Below, piece after piece: positions 32,795-44,300 of a stretch of DNA of 64,000 nucleotides. Both the position numbers and the translations under genes were made by a program. The notes below the pieces were generated by a model. That model was not told the DNA's origin. It ran no database searches and worked only from the letters and a program-made list of their open reading frames with translations. Numbering within the stretch: position 1 is the stretch's first letter; each line of letters opens with the position of its first letter. Source of the stretch: Merluccius polli (Eukaryota; Chordata; Actinopteri; Gadiformes; Merlucciidae); assembly GCA_030340625.1 (NCBI GenBank), contig JAOPHQ010005691.1, positions 1-64,000 of the forward strand. Reading direction: 5' to 3'.

Positions 32795-34752
32795 AGCTCC
32801 AAGGAGCTGTGGGCGGGACCCCGCCGAGTCCGTTGGGGTGTGTTGTGGATAGTGACAGGTTCTCGTCCGTCGCGGTCCATGCAGTGTGCGGTAGACCGGG
32901 ACGTCCTTTGACGTAGAGTCACAAAGAGCACAACGTTTATATAGCACCATCTACTGACTGTACTGACCAATTTTGAAGCAGAATAGACACATTGAAAAAA
33001 TGACCACAGAACCAACTTAAATTACTTAAATTACAATTACATTTTGAATTACAATTACATTTAAATTACATTTTAAATTACAATTACATTTTTAAATTAC
33101 AATTACATTTTAAATTGCAATTACATTTTGAATTACAATTACATTTTAAATTACAATTGCATTTTAAATTACATTTTAAATTACAATTACATTTTTAAAT
33201 TACAATTACATTTTAAATTACAATTACATTTAAATTACATTTTAAATTACAATTACATTTAAATTACAATTACATTTAAATTACATTTTACATTGCAATT
33301 ACATTTTTAAATTACACTTACATTTCAAATTACAATTACATTTAAATTACATTTTAAATTACAATTACATTTAAATTACATTTTAAATTACATTTTAAAT
33401 TACAATTACATTTAAAATACATTTTAAAATAAAAATACATTTTAAATTACATTTACATTTTAAATTGCAATTACATTTTAAATTGCAATTACATTTTTAA
33501 ATTAAAATTACATTTAAATTACATTCTAAATTACAATTACATTTTTAAATTACAATTACATTTTAAATTGCAAGTACATTTTGAATTAAAATTACATTTA
33601 AATTACATTTTAAATTACAATTACATTTTAAATTACAATTACATTTTTAAATTACAATTACATTTTAAATTACAATTACATTTAAATTACATTTTAAATT
33701 ACAATTACATTTTTTAATTACAATTACATTTAAATTACATTTTAAATTACAATTACATTTGAAATTACAATTACATTTAAATTTCATTTGAAATTACAAT
33801 TACATTTTTTAATTACAATTACATTTGAAATTACAATTACATTTAAATTACATTTTAAATTACAATTACATTTAAATTACATTTTAAATTACAATTACAA
33901 TTACATTTTTAAATTAAAATTACATTTAAATTACATTCTAAATTACAATTACATTTTAAAATTACAATTACATTTTAAATTGCAATTACATTTTGAATTA
34001 CAATTCATGTCTACCCAACAAATTACAATTACATTTAAATTACATTTTAAATTGCAATTACATTTTAAAATACATTTACATTTTAAATTACATTTTTAAA
34101 ATACATTTACATTTTAAATTACAATTACATTTTAAATTACATTTTGAATTACAATTACATTTTAAAATACATTTTAAAATAAAAATACATTTTAAAATAA
34201 AAATACATTTTAAAATAAAAATACATTTTAAAATAAAAATACATTTTAAAATTAAAATACATTTTAAAATTAAAATACACTTTTAAATTACATTTTTAAA
34301 TTACAATTTAAATAACATTTTACAACAAGGAGCTGTGGGCGGGACCTTGCCGAGTCTGTTGGATGGAACTTAGACATAACATTTTGGATTTTTTGCGCTC
34401 TAGCGGAAAAAAATTCAGGTGTAAGTGGGTGTGGCCTATATGAGGAGGTGCAGCAATGATTCCTGCATGTGTGGATATAAGATTTTTGGACGTGCGATAA
34501 AGTATGCGGGAGTTATTAGCGTTACGGATTTTGCTCAAAAACAGCGCCACCTAGTGGTCTTCCTAGTGTGCGACATGAACGTGACGCATAGAATATATAA
34601 TTTTTCACCAGGCCCGACAACTTTGCCAAATAAAAACAGTCAAATGTCCTACGTTGAGATGGTCAAAATCGCCGGCAAAGTTCTGAAAAATAATAATAAT
34701 AAACGAAGCAATTTCAAGAGGGACCTTCCAGTTTTACTGGCTCGGTCCCTAA
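32795..34752. mobile_element. Unclassified insertion with internal minisatellite
   Basis: Interrupts the right arm of element A between AATAATTA and ATTATGTATC. The sequence AAGGAGCTGTGGGCGGGACC occurs at both 32804 and 34326, flanking the minisatellite. The right part contains CAGCGCCACCTAGTGGTCTT and an AATA-type run near 34690. A related inverted piece lies at 51063-51190. Possibly a non-LTR element 3' region; class not certain. Confidence 0.45.
33007..34322. repeat. A/T minisatellite, about 17-19-bp unit
   Basis: More than 70 imperfect units of AAATTACAATTACATTTT. Open frames here are an artefact of the repeat. Confidence 0.95.
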
Positions 34753-34766
34753 TTATGTATCACATT

Positions 34767-35243
34767 CAGAGGCGGTTCTGGCTAGATTTGCGCCCTGGGC
34801 GAACCATCCCTTGTGCCCCCCCCCCCCCCCCCCCCGGACGAAAAAAACAAACAAAAAACTCTCCCACCCGGGATTTGAACCCGGGTCGCCCTCATGGCAT
34901 GCAGAGACACTACCGCTGCACCACCGTTATCACGGGACCAATCACTGCAAACATGTATACTTGTTAAGTGCACATCGCATCAATAGAATGAGATCGGTAA
35001 TAATAAAATCCACCCCCCCCCGTGCCTTTACAACTCGACTACTGTCCAGCAAGTTGACGTGACAATGAGGGCGCCCCAGCGCCCACTCCACTAACCTGAC
35101 ATGGAAATGAGCGGTAGTCTAGAAAACTGGCGAGTTTTGTTTTTATTTCAGTTTTTTTTTTTTTTGAGGGCGCGCTGGTGCGCCCTCACATAGATTGCGC
35201 CCTGGGCGGTCGCCCACATTGCCCATCGGTAAAACCGGCCCTG
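34767..35243. mobile_element. Non-autonomous hAT element with tRNA-like segment
   Basis: TSD ATCACATT at 34759-34766 and 35244-35251. Ends CAGAGGCGG and CCGGCCCTG. It contains C-runs and, on the minus strand (34940-34861), a tRNA-like segment with a B-box-like GGTTCAAATCC. A second copy in opposite orientation is at 35640-36123. Confidence 0.88.
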
Positions 35244-35339
35244 ATCACATTCTCCCAAACAACCAGCTGTTATAGTTTCACTTGACTAAAATAAATGTGA
35301 ACCATACATGGGTGTAGAAAGAGAACGGTAGCCTATAAT

Positions 35340-36295
35340 CAGTGTTGGGTAGTAACGGTTATTAGTAACGCCGTTACTTTTTTCAGTAACGTGTAAGGTA
35401 ACGCGTTGTTTTTTAAAATTCAGTAACTCCGTTCCCGTTACCAAACGCTGCGTTACTCCGTTCCTTTTGGTGAGGTTTTACAACGGCACACAGTTCCCGA
35501 TCAATAAAGCCGGACTGTCCGGTATTTCAATGCCCTGTCTGGCATCCGGCGCAGCATCAAGCCAGACGCGTATTTGTCCTCCTTTTTGAGACACCCCCGC
35601 CGGTCACAGGTCCGCCCGCCGGTCATAGGTCCGTGGTGTCAGGGCCGGTTTTACCGATGGGCAATGTGGGCGACCGCCCAGGGCGCAATCTATGTGGGGG
35701 CGCACGAGCGCGCCCTTAAAAAAAAAAGAAAAACGAGCGCGCCCTTAACAAAAAAAAGAAAAACGAGTGCGCCCTAAAAAAAAAAAACCAGCGCGCCCTA
35801 AAAAAAAAAGAAATAAAAGAAAAACTAAAGTCAAAACAAAACTCGCCAGTTTTCTAGACTACCGCTCATTTCCATGTCAGGCTAGTGGAGTGGGCGCTGC
35901 CCTCGTTGTCACGTCAACTTGCTGCTGAGAGTCATACAGGTTGTGTGTCCGAGAGGCAAGGGGAGGGGGGCGACTGACAAGCGAGCTGCACACTAGCCCC
36001 CCCCCCCCCCCGCTCAACTAAATGTTCCGCTAGCACCCCCCCCCCCCCCCCCCCGCTCAACAAAATGTTCCGCTCCCAAGGGATGGTTCGCCCAGGGCGC
36101 AAATGTAGCCAGGACCGCCTCTGCGTGGTGTGTTACTATTGTGCGTGCGGCGCACCCCCTCCCCCCCCGCCGGTCGTAGGTCCGCGGTGTGTTACTATTG
36201 CGCGCTGAGTTACTGAGTTACTTTTTTAAAACTTTTTTACAAAGTAACTAGTAACTGTAACTAGTTACTATTTTTCAGTAACTAGCACAACACTG
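35340..36295. mobile_element. hAT element CAGTGTTG in element A right arm
   Basis: TSD CCTATAAT at 35332-35339 and 36296-36303. Ends CAGTGTTGGGTAGT and ACTAGCACAACACTG. Split by the nested hAT at 35640-36123. Confidence 0.9.
35640..36123. mobile_element. Nested hAT element inside hAT CAGTGTTG
   Basis: TSD CGTGGTGT at 35632-35639 and 36124-36131. Ends CAGGGCCGG and CCGCCTCTG, the inverted relative of 34767-35243. No tRNA-like segment was noticed in this copy. Confidence 0.88.
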
Positions 36296-36641
36296 CCTAT
36301 AATAGTGTATGATAATACGTTTTTTTTAAAACTTTATTATGCATGATAATAAGTTAGCACGCTACTTTTATTTTGAAGTTGCTACAGGTCACTTCCGCTT
36401 CCGGTCTGTCCGCCCTCATATTAATAAATGACAACCAAAAAACGAAACAAGGAATTTGCAAAAACCAAATTTGGGTCGTTATTTGATTTTGTTTTTTTCG
36501 TTTTTTCGTTTTTTGATGCTGAGAGCAAAAACCGTTTTTCCGTTTTTGGTTTAAAACGAAAAAAGGAAAAGAGGGCACTGTTTCCGTTTTTTCGTATTTT
36601 GGTTTTGACAGAAAAACGGATTATACTTTAGTACCCTGACC

Positions 36642-37082
36642 GGAATCCGTGTATCATTCGTTCTTTGAATATTCAATTGAGAATCCAAAATCGGAAAATG
36701 AAAAAGCAATTTGTTATTTCCTTATTCGTTTATGAATCTGATACCAAAAAACAAATGACGGTTTGTTTTTCGTACTTTCGATTTTATGCTCTGATCAAAA
36801 ATAGGAAATTAAAAAACGGGGCCACGGGCCGAACTTGATTTTGATATTTAATTTCTCCGATTTGTGTGACCAGGAAGTTATTGACTTCTTTGTGTGTTGC
36901 ACTTGATAAGCTTGCAGCAAATTCGTCAACAGTTAAGTGTGAAAGAAAGCCTGAAAAAACAGAATCACGCAGTGATTGTAAGTCAATGAATCAGTATTAT
37001 TTGGAGTAATTTGGTGTCGACACCATGGCCGCACTGGAACCATACGTTAATTAAAGACTTATTTGAAACTGGCAAGACGCAT
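36642..37082 (+). pseudogene. Fragment of candidate autonomous element T (transposase N-terminus)
   Basis: After the A insertion, element T resumes at CGTGTATCATTCG. Near its end an ATG at 37024 (MAALEPYV) is followed, after a frameshift, by LIKDLFETGKTH. The reading continues across element B into 39528-39606 as AEISTILQQMGIQRCSEMSV, a helix-turn-helix-like pattern seen at the start of transposase or integrase-type proteins in fish. T shares the GGTCAGG end with the palindromic elements, so it may be a decayed coding relative. IS3EU or Dada, both with 6-bp TSDs, are possible homes. No catalytic domain is visible. Confidence 0.4.
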
Positions 37083-37437
37083 GGTCAGGGTACTAAAGTA
37101 TAATCCGTTTTTCTGTCAAAACCAAAATACGAAAAAACGGAAACAGTGCCCTCTTTTCCTTTTTTCGTTTTAAACCAAAAACGGAAAAACGGTTTTTGCT
37201 CTCAGCATCAAAAAACGAAAAAATGAAAAAAACAAAATCAAATAACGACCCAAATTTGGTTTATGCAAATTCCTTGTTTCGTTTTTTGGTTCTCATTTAT
37301 TAATATGACGGCGGACAGACCGGAAGCGGAAGTGACCTATAGCAACTTCAAAATAAAAGTAGCGTGCTAACTTATTATCATGCATAATAAAGTTTTTTAA
37401 AAAAGTATTATCATACACTATTATAGGCAGTGTTGTG

Positions 37438-37836
37438 CTAGTTACTGAAAAATAGTAACTAGTTACAGTTACTAGTTACTTTGTAAAAAAGTTTTTAAAA
37501 AGTAACTCAGTTAGTAACTCAGCGCACAATAGTAACACACCGCGGACCTACGACCGGCGGGCGGACCTGTGACCGGCGGGGGTGTCTCAAAAAGGAGGAC
37601 AAATACGCGTCTGGCTTGATGCTGCACCGGACGCCAGACAGGGCATTGAAAAACCGGACAGTCCGGCTTTATTGATCGGGAACTGTGTGCCGTTGTAAAA
37701 CCTCACCAAAAGGAACTGAGTAACGCAGCGTTTGGTAACGGGAACGGAGTTACTGAATTTTAAAAAACAACGCGTTACCTTACACGTTACTGAAAAAAGT
37801 AACGGCGTTACTAATAACCGTTACTACCCAACACTG
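37438..37836. mobile_element. hAT element CAGTGTTG in element B left arm
   Basis: TSD ATTATAGG at 37430-37437 and 37837-37844; the inverted form of the insertion seen in other arms. Confidence 0.9.
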
Positions 37837-38714
37837 ATTATAGGCTACCGTTCTCTTTCTACACCCATGTATGGTTCACATTTATTTTAGTCAAGTGAAA
37901 CTATAACAGCTGGTTGTTAGGGAGAATGTGATACATAATTATTATTATTTTAGCTGAGTGTGTGAATGCACATTGTGGAAAACTTTTACCCGAATTACAT
38001 TCCCTGCCTAAACATAGAGCATCTATAAAGTCACCAGCAGAGTTCCCCATCACGCACAATCAAGAAGAGCCTACTTACACTGACGTAAGCCGTCTGTGTT
38101 CGTGTATATGTCTGATTTGGCCATCAGGCAACTGTAATTCCACAGTACTGGGTTGTCAGCTGCCTAAGTTATTTTATATCCGATTGATGTGAATGTGTCA
38201 CACAAGGAAATCATGACATGCTAAGGATATGCTGCTAAAAAAAAAAAAATTAGCTACTTTATCAGTTCTTATGTAAATCTAATGATTACGTTTTTTAATT
38301 CTCCTACATTTTCACAAGACAAGGGTTATTGTGTTTTGATTTATTAGAAAAAGTATTAATACTATACTATTGATATAAATTAAGTCTATAACACAACAAA
38401 ATGTGGAATAAATGAAGGGCTCTGAATACTTTTTAGATGCGCTGTATTTACACATGATTTACTTTACATATTTCACCATGTCAGTCTTGACTGTGCGTGA
38501 TGGGGAACTCTGCTGGTGACTATAGATGCTCTTTCTTTAGACAGGGAATGTAATTCGGGTATATGTTTTCCACAATGTGCATTCACACACTCAGCTAAAA
38601 TAATAATAATTAATATGTATCACGTTCTCCCAAACAACCAGCTGTTATAGTTTCACTTGACTAAAATAAATGTGAACCATACATGGGTGTAGAAAGAGAA
38701 CGGTAGCCTATAAT

Positions 38715-39174
38715 CAGTGTTGGGTAGTAACGGTTATTAGTAACGCCGTTACTTTTTTCAGTAACGTGTAAGGTAACGCGTTGTTTTTTAAAATTCAGTA
38801 ACTCCGTTCCCGTTACCAAACGCTGCGTTACTCCGTTCCTTTTGGTGAGGTTTTACAACGGCACACAGTTCCCGATCAATAAAGCCAGACTGTCCGGTTT
38901 TTCAATGCCCTGTCTGGCGTCCGGCGCAGCATCAAGCCAGACGCGTATTTGTCCTCCTTTTTGAGACACCCCCGCCGGTCACAGGTCCGCCCGCCGGTCG
39001 TAGGTCCGTGGTGTGTTACTATTGCGCGCACCCCCCCCCCCCCGCCGGTCGTAGGTCCGCGCTGTGTTACTATTGCGCACTGAGTTACTAACTGAGTTAC
39101 TTTTTTAAAACTTTTTTACAAAGTAACTAGTAACTGTAACTAGTTACTATTTTTCAGTAACTAGCACAACACTG
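38715..39174. mobile_element. hAT element CAGTGTTG in element B right arm
   Basis: TSD CCTATAAT at 38707-38714 and 39175-39182. Mirror image of the left-arm insertion. Confidence 0.9.
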
Positions 39175-39521
39175 CCTATAATAGTGTATGATAATACGTT
39201 TTTTTTTAAACTTTATTATGCATGATAATAAGTTAGCACGCTACTTTTATTTTGAAGTTGCTACAGGTCACTTCCGCTTCCGGTCTGTCCGCCGTCATAT
39301 AAATAAATGACAACCAAAAAACGAAACAAGGAATTTGCAAAAACCAAATTTGGGTCGTTATTTGATTTTGTTTTTTTCGTTTTTTTCGTTTTTTGATGCT
39401 GAGAGCAAAAACCGTTTTTCCGTTTTTGGTTTAAAACGAAAAAAGGAAAAGAGGGCACTGTTTCCGTTTTTTCGTATTTTGGTTTTGACAGAAAAACGGA
39501 TTATACTTTAGTACCCTGACC

Positions 39522-39606
39522 ACGCATGCAGAGATTTCCACCATACTGCAGCAGATGGGCATCCAGCGATGCTCTGAAATGAGTGTTGGAAGATTCTGTG
39601 TTCAAC
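39522..39606 (+). pseudogene. Continuation of element T coding fragment
   Basis: Follows the B insertion. Encodes AEISTILQQMGIQRCSEMSV in frame with LIKDLFETGKTH at 37045-37082, which shows that B inserted into a formerly coding stretch. Cut at 39606 by element C. Confidence 0.45.
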
Positions 39607-41635
39607 GGTCAGGGTACTAAAGTATAATCCGTTTTTCTGTCAAAACCAAAATACGAAAAAACGGAAACAGTGCCCTCTTTTCCTTTTTTCGTTTTAAACC
39701 AAAAACGGAAAAACGGTTTTTGCTCTCAGCATCAAAAAACGAAAAAACGAAAAAAACAAAATCAAATAACGACCCAAATTTGGTTTTTGCAAATTCCTTG
39801 TTTCGTTTTTTGGTTCTCATTTATTAATATGACGGCGGACAGACCGGAAGCGGAAGTGACCTGTAGCAACTTCAAAATAAAAGTAGCGTGCTAACTTATT
39901 ATCATGCATAATAAAGTTTTTAAAAAAAGTATTATCATACACTATTATAGGCAGTGTTGTGCTAGTTACTGAAAAATAGTAACTAGTTACAGTTACTAGT
40001 TACTTTGTAAAAAACGTTTTTAAAAAGTAACTCAGTTAGTAACTCAGCGCGCAATAGTAACACACCGCGGACCTAACCGGCGGGGGGGGGGGGGGGGTGC
40101 GCGCAATAGTAACACACCACGGACCTATGACCGGCGGGCGGACCTGTGACCGGCGGGGGTGTCTCAAAAAGGAGGACAAATACGCGTCTGGCTTAATGCT
40201 GCACCGGACGCCAGACAGGGCATTGAAAAACCGGACAGTCCGGCTTTATTGATCGGGAACTGTGTGCCGTTGTAAAACCTCACCAAAAGGAACTGAGTAA
40301 CACAGCGTTTGGTAACGGGAACGGAGTTACTGAATTTTAAAAAACAACGCGTTACCTTACGCGTTACTGAAAAAAGTAACGGCGTTACTAATAACCGTTA
40401 CTACCCAACACTGATTATAGGCTACCGTTCTCTTTCTACACCCATGTATGGTTCACATTTATTTTAGTAAAGTGAAACTATAACAGCTGGTTGTTTGGGA
40501 AAACGTGATACATAATTATTATTATTTTAGCTGAGTGTGTGAATGCACATTGTGGAAAACTTTTACCCGAATTACATTCCCTGTCTAAACAAAGAGCATC
40601 TATAAAGTCACCAGCAGAGTTCCCCATCACGCACAGTCAAGACTGAAATGGTGAAATATGTAAAGTAAATCATGTGTACATACAGCGCATCTAAAAAGTA
40701 TTCAGAGCCCTTCATTTATTCCACATTTTGTTGTGTTATAGACTTAATTTAAATCAATAGTATAGCATTAATACTTTTTCTAATAAATCAAAACACAATA
40801 ACCCTTGTCTTGTGAAAATGTAGGAGAATTAAAAAACGTAATTTACATAAGAACTGATAAAGTAGCTAATTTATTGTTTTTTAGCTGCATATCCTTTGCA
40901 TGTCATGATTTCCTTGTGTGACACATTCACATCAATCGGATATAAAATAACTTAGGCAGCTGACAACCCAGTACTGTGGAATTACAGTTGCCTGATGGCC
41001 AAATCAGACATATACACGGACACAGACGGCTTACGTCAGTGTAAGTAGGCTCTTCTTGATTGTGCGTGATGGGGAACTCTGCTGGTGACTTTATAGATGC
41101 TCTATGTTTAGGCAGGGAATGTAATTCGGGTAAAAGTTTTCCACAATGTGCATTCACACACTCAGCTAAAATAATAATAATTATGTATCACATTCTCCCT
41201 AACAACCAGCTGTTATAGTTTCACTTGACTAAAATAAATGTGAACGATACATGAGTGTAGAAAGAGAACGGTAGCCTATAATAGCGTATGATAATAAGGT
41301 TTTTTTAAGTTTTTTTTTTACTTTATTAGGCTATGCATGATAGCCAGTTAGCACACTACTTTTATTTTGAAGTTGCTACAGGTCACTTCCGCTTCCGGTC
41401 TGTCCGCCCTCATATTAATAAATGAAAACCAAAAAACGAAAAAAGGAATTTGCAAAAACCAAATTTGGGTCGTTATTTGATTTTGTTTTTTTCGTTTTTT
41501 CGTTTTTTGACGCTGAGAGCAAAAACCGTTTTTCCGTGTTTGGTTTAAAACGAAAAAAGGAAAAGAGGGCACTGTTTCCGTTTTTTCGTATTTTGGTTTT
41601 GACAGAAAAACGGATTATACTTTAGTACCCTGACC
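39607..41635. mobile_element. Palindromic element C, no matching TSD
   Basis: Ends GGTCAGGGTACTAAAG and complement are intact, but the flanks differ: TTCAAC on the left (element T), ATGGAG on the right (P-like copy). The left arm carries a hAT (39952-40413); the right arm lacks it and shares sequence variants with the left arm of element A. The lack of a TSD suggests rearrangement. Confidence 0.85.
39952..40413. mobile_element. hAT element CAGTGTTG in element C left arm
   Basis: TSD ATTATAGG at 39944-39951 and 40414-40421. Confidence 0.9.
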
Positions 41636-42111
41636 ATGGAGACGCCAATAGTTCCAAACAAGGGACGGAGCTCCGTTGACTTCAATGGCTCGTCAAGAAC
41701 AATTACTGGTAAGTTGATGAAACAACAGCATTTTAAACGTTTTTTTACATTTTCAAGCATTAGCTATCAGAGGTATACTCTTAGACATCGTTATTTTTAC
41801 ATTTGGTTTGCATGAAATGTCGATGTTGATGTTAAAAATGTAAAGTTAGGTCAGTTAGGTCCCTAAATGGATTTAGGACCTAACTGAAAGCTTGGTAACG
41901 GAGGCTAATGTGAGGTTATTAACGTGATAATTGCACTAAAGTCCTTTAACCTTTTGTTGTCAGGTGACATTATGTAAAGTTGTTTTGATTGTTAGGTTTT
42001 AAAACATTTCCAAAATACTACCACTACTGCTAATACTAAAATGCTACTGCTATTACTGCTACTATTACTTAAATGCTAGCTGTTTTACTTCTGCTGCTGC
42101 TGTAACTTTAC

Positions 42112-42148
<37 letters not shown>

Positions 42149-43190
42149 CATTTTATTTATTTTATTCTGAACCGAGAGGGCAGTCACAACGTGGCGGGTC
42201 GACATAAGGTCAAACCAGTGGTCCATCTTCTCCAGGAACCATGATGTGGTGAGGTCTGATTCAGGACGCTGCTCCTCCTCTACCAGGTACTTTAAGGCAG
42301 CACTTGTCCACTCACTGAAGATGTGCATGGCTGAGCTAACTTTCATCTTTTCGAAGTGGTTAGGCTCCAAGATGGCCCTGGAGAGGTTGGGAGCCAGCTT
42401 TAGTGCCATACCCTCTTGGTAGGACACCAGATCCTGTAAGGGACCAACAGACACCACACTGGACAGTAGGTGCTCTTTGTTCACCACATGGTGATGGTCT
42501 GACCACGGACAAGGGCGCTCTTCAAGTTACATTACCAGATGTGGGACATCTGCCATGAAATAGAGCCGCCGGTGTGGCTCTATGGGATGTGGAGTCCAGG
42601 GTTTATCACACGTCACCCCAAAAGCTCGCCACATTGCTCTATTGGGGCTCCCCATGTCACTTGTGACGTTAATGACATGAAGCCCTACAGATGCTGCTGC
42701 CTGGAATTTATGATTTAATAATAATAATAATAATAACTACTATAATTACTCCAGCCAGCAAGAAGACACAAGTGTGAGTTGCTCTGCCATTGTGGCCAGG
42801 CAGTGTAAGTTAACGTTGCCAAACAGCTTTCCTGTCCCCATATGCAGCTCTACGCTTGGGGTGATGGCCATCTCATCCAAGGTTAGCACACCTCTCCATT
42901 TGGCTCATGCTACCAGCCTTTAGCTTCAGCATGTCAAAAACCTCTCCCAACACTCCTGGCTTCAGTCTTACATGCTGCATTCTTCTTTGGACAGTGCGGA
43001 TGTCTGGCAGAGGGATCTTCATATTTTGCAGGGTTTTGTATCCTGTTGTGCCTGCTGTAAATCGAATTTGAATTGCCTTTTTGATGGTCTCATTGCCCCA
43101 CCGAATCACCCCTTTTTTCTGGTCCCGATTGAAAATTGAAATAAACTTTTGTATGTTGTGTATATTATTTATTATATTCCTATTTTTTCT
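41636..43190 (-). mobile_element. Second P-like transposon copy, internally deleted and end-truncated
   Basis: 41636-42170 is the reverse complement of the 3' end region of the first P-like element (about 17660-18220), but its terminal ~75 bp are missing next to element C. The internal part encodes a P-like transposase (next entry). Compared with the first copy it lacks the stretch equivalent to about 16310-17670. The other end is not clear; a CA microsatellite starts at 43194. Confidence 0.75.
42150..43140 (-). pseudogene. P/THAP9-like transposase, middle part, several breaks
   Basis: Minus-strand order. First, IRFTAGTTGYKTLQNMKIPL and PDIRTVQRRMQH (43080-42950), as upstream of the catalytic core. 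Next, LDEMAITPSVELHMGTGKLF (about 42870-42815), holding the first catalytic Asp, in a shifted frame. After an ATT microsatellite (42715-42736) come SDMGSPNRAMWRAFG and LYFMADVPHLV in another piece. Last, ALKLAPNLSRAILEPNHFEK and LTTSWFLEKMDHWF (42400-42200), typical of the GTP-binding insertion of P transposases. Frameshifts and stops separate the blocks, and the C-terminal part is deleted. Inactive. Confidence 0.75.
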
Positions 43191-43209
43191 TACACACACA
43201 CGCGCACGT

Positions 43210-43258
<49 letters not shown>

Positions 43259-43440
43259 TGCTCACACACACTCACACCCCTCTTTTTCTCTTGCTCATTC
43301 ACTCACACACACAAATGCCCAGTCACTTGCTCTCTGTCTCTCACACACTAACACATATAACCCCCCCCATCTCTCTCACTATGTTTAAGCAATGTTTTCT
43401 ATTTTTGTTATATAAATAAATAAATAAATGTTTTTGGTAA
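43190..43440. repeat. CA microsatellite and related low-complexity DNA
   Basis: (CA)n at about 43194-43256 followed by CA/CT-rich sequence. Open frames on either strand are repeat artefacts. Confidence 0.9.
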
Positions 43441-44300
43441 TCTTGTCTCACACTCTTCTGTAGCTTGTGTAAACTTAAACAAAGAAGTTGGATGAACTTT
43501 TTCAAAGCCACCGAGTCAACTTATTTAATATGTTAATTAACAAACATAATGAAGTCAACACAAATACAAAGCTTAGTCAAGACAACTTGAAAATGCACAT
43601 TAGCCCCACTATATAATATTGTTGAGCTGATGTAGATTGGAGTTGACTCCACAAGATCATTAGTTCATATGATGCATAATTAGAAGTTGGATCTACTAAA
43701 TTGAATGTTGTGTTTACTAACAAACCTTAGTTGACTGAACATGTCCTTAGTAATGTGGACTTGCAACATTAAGTTGAGTGAACTGAATTGCCTCTTTGTG
43801 CCAACTTCATACCTGATTTCCAAACAACTTGAAATTCCAAGGCAACCAGGTTACACCTAATTTTAAGTTGAGTCAACAAATATTTTTTTACAGTGTAATG
43901 TAGCTACTTCAGACCAACCCATTTTAGATTTGCGCTGGGCGCGAGCGTCATTTATCCCGCCGGCATAATAGCAACAGCGCCCAAGATCCGCCCACAAAGC
44001 CACTTGCGCTTTGCGTTTGATACTTGCGTTTCAGACCAGCAAGATAGGGCCCTAGGTGTGTGTTGCAGTACGTGACCAATCCGTAGGCTTCTTTTTTTGT
44101 CTGTCTCGTGTCCACTGTGGGATATTAATAATACTACACAGTCAACACATTGACGACATAATCCTTTAAGCCCTTAAAGACTCATCTGTCAAAATTCTCA
44201 TGTGTTCCCACTTTCACATTCAATGTTATTCATTTTAACTGTCTGACCCAGAGTTGCCACAATACAGGTGACTATATTCCATTACTTTAACTCTTCTTTT
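43440..44300. repeat. Probable MITE remnants, no gene
   Basis: Several AGTTGAGTCAACTT-type words and a TTTTTTTACAGTGT end near 43900 suggest an old terminal-repeat element. 43920-44055 is a GCGC-rich block ending TAGGGCCCTAG. Boundaries not resolved. Confidence 0.4.

Larger units (their letters stand above)
31728..36641. mobile_element. Palindromic element A, 6-bp TSD GGAATC
   Basis: TSD GGAATC at 31722-31727 and 36642-36647. Ends GGTCAGGGTACTAAAG and its complement. The original element was about 2 kb; the rest is nested insertions: 32795-34752 (unclassified, with minisatellite), 34767-35243 (hAT) and 35340-36295 (hAT carrying another hAT). The left arm lacks the hAT found in the right arm. 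Confidence 0.88.
37083..39521. mobile_element. Palindromic element B, 6-bp TSD ACGCAT
   Basis: TSD ACGCAT at 37077-37082 and 39522-39527. Ends GGTCAGGGTACTAAAG and its complement. Both arms carry a hAT at the mirrored place (37438-37836 and 38715-39174). The central loop of about 430 bp (roughly 38062-38485) is not mirrored. No transposase. Confidence 0.92.

Noticed and set aside
33007..34322. Open frames of about 100 codons in the A/T minisatellite
   Set aside because: Pure translation of a short repeat (Leu/Asn/Tyr/Phe-rich); no protein family features.
33007..34322. CRISPR-like array
   Set aside because: Units are continuous without unique spacers, and the host is a eukaryote.
34861..34940. 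A functional tRNA gene
   Set aside because: Acceptor stem does not pair well and it lies inside a repeated hAT element; listed only as tRNA-like.
42873..43271. Cys/Val-rich start of the P-like open frame
   Set aside because: Translation of the TG microsatellite; the transposase-like part only begins near 43140.
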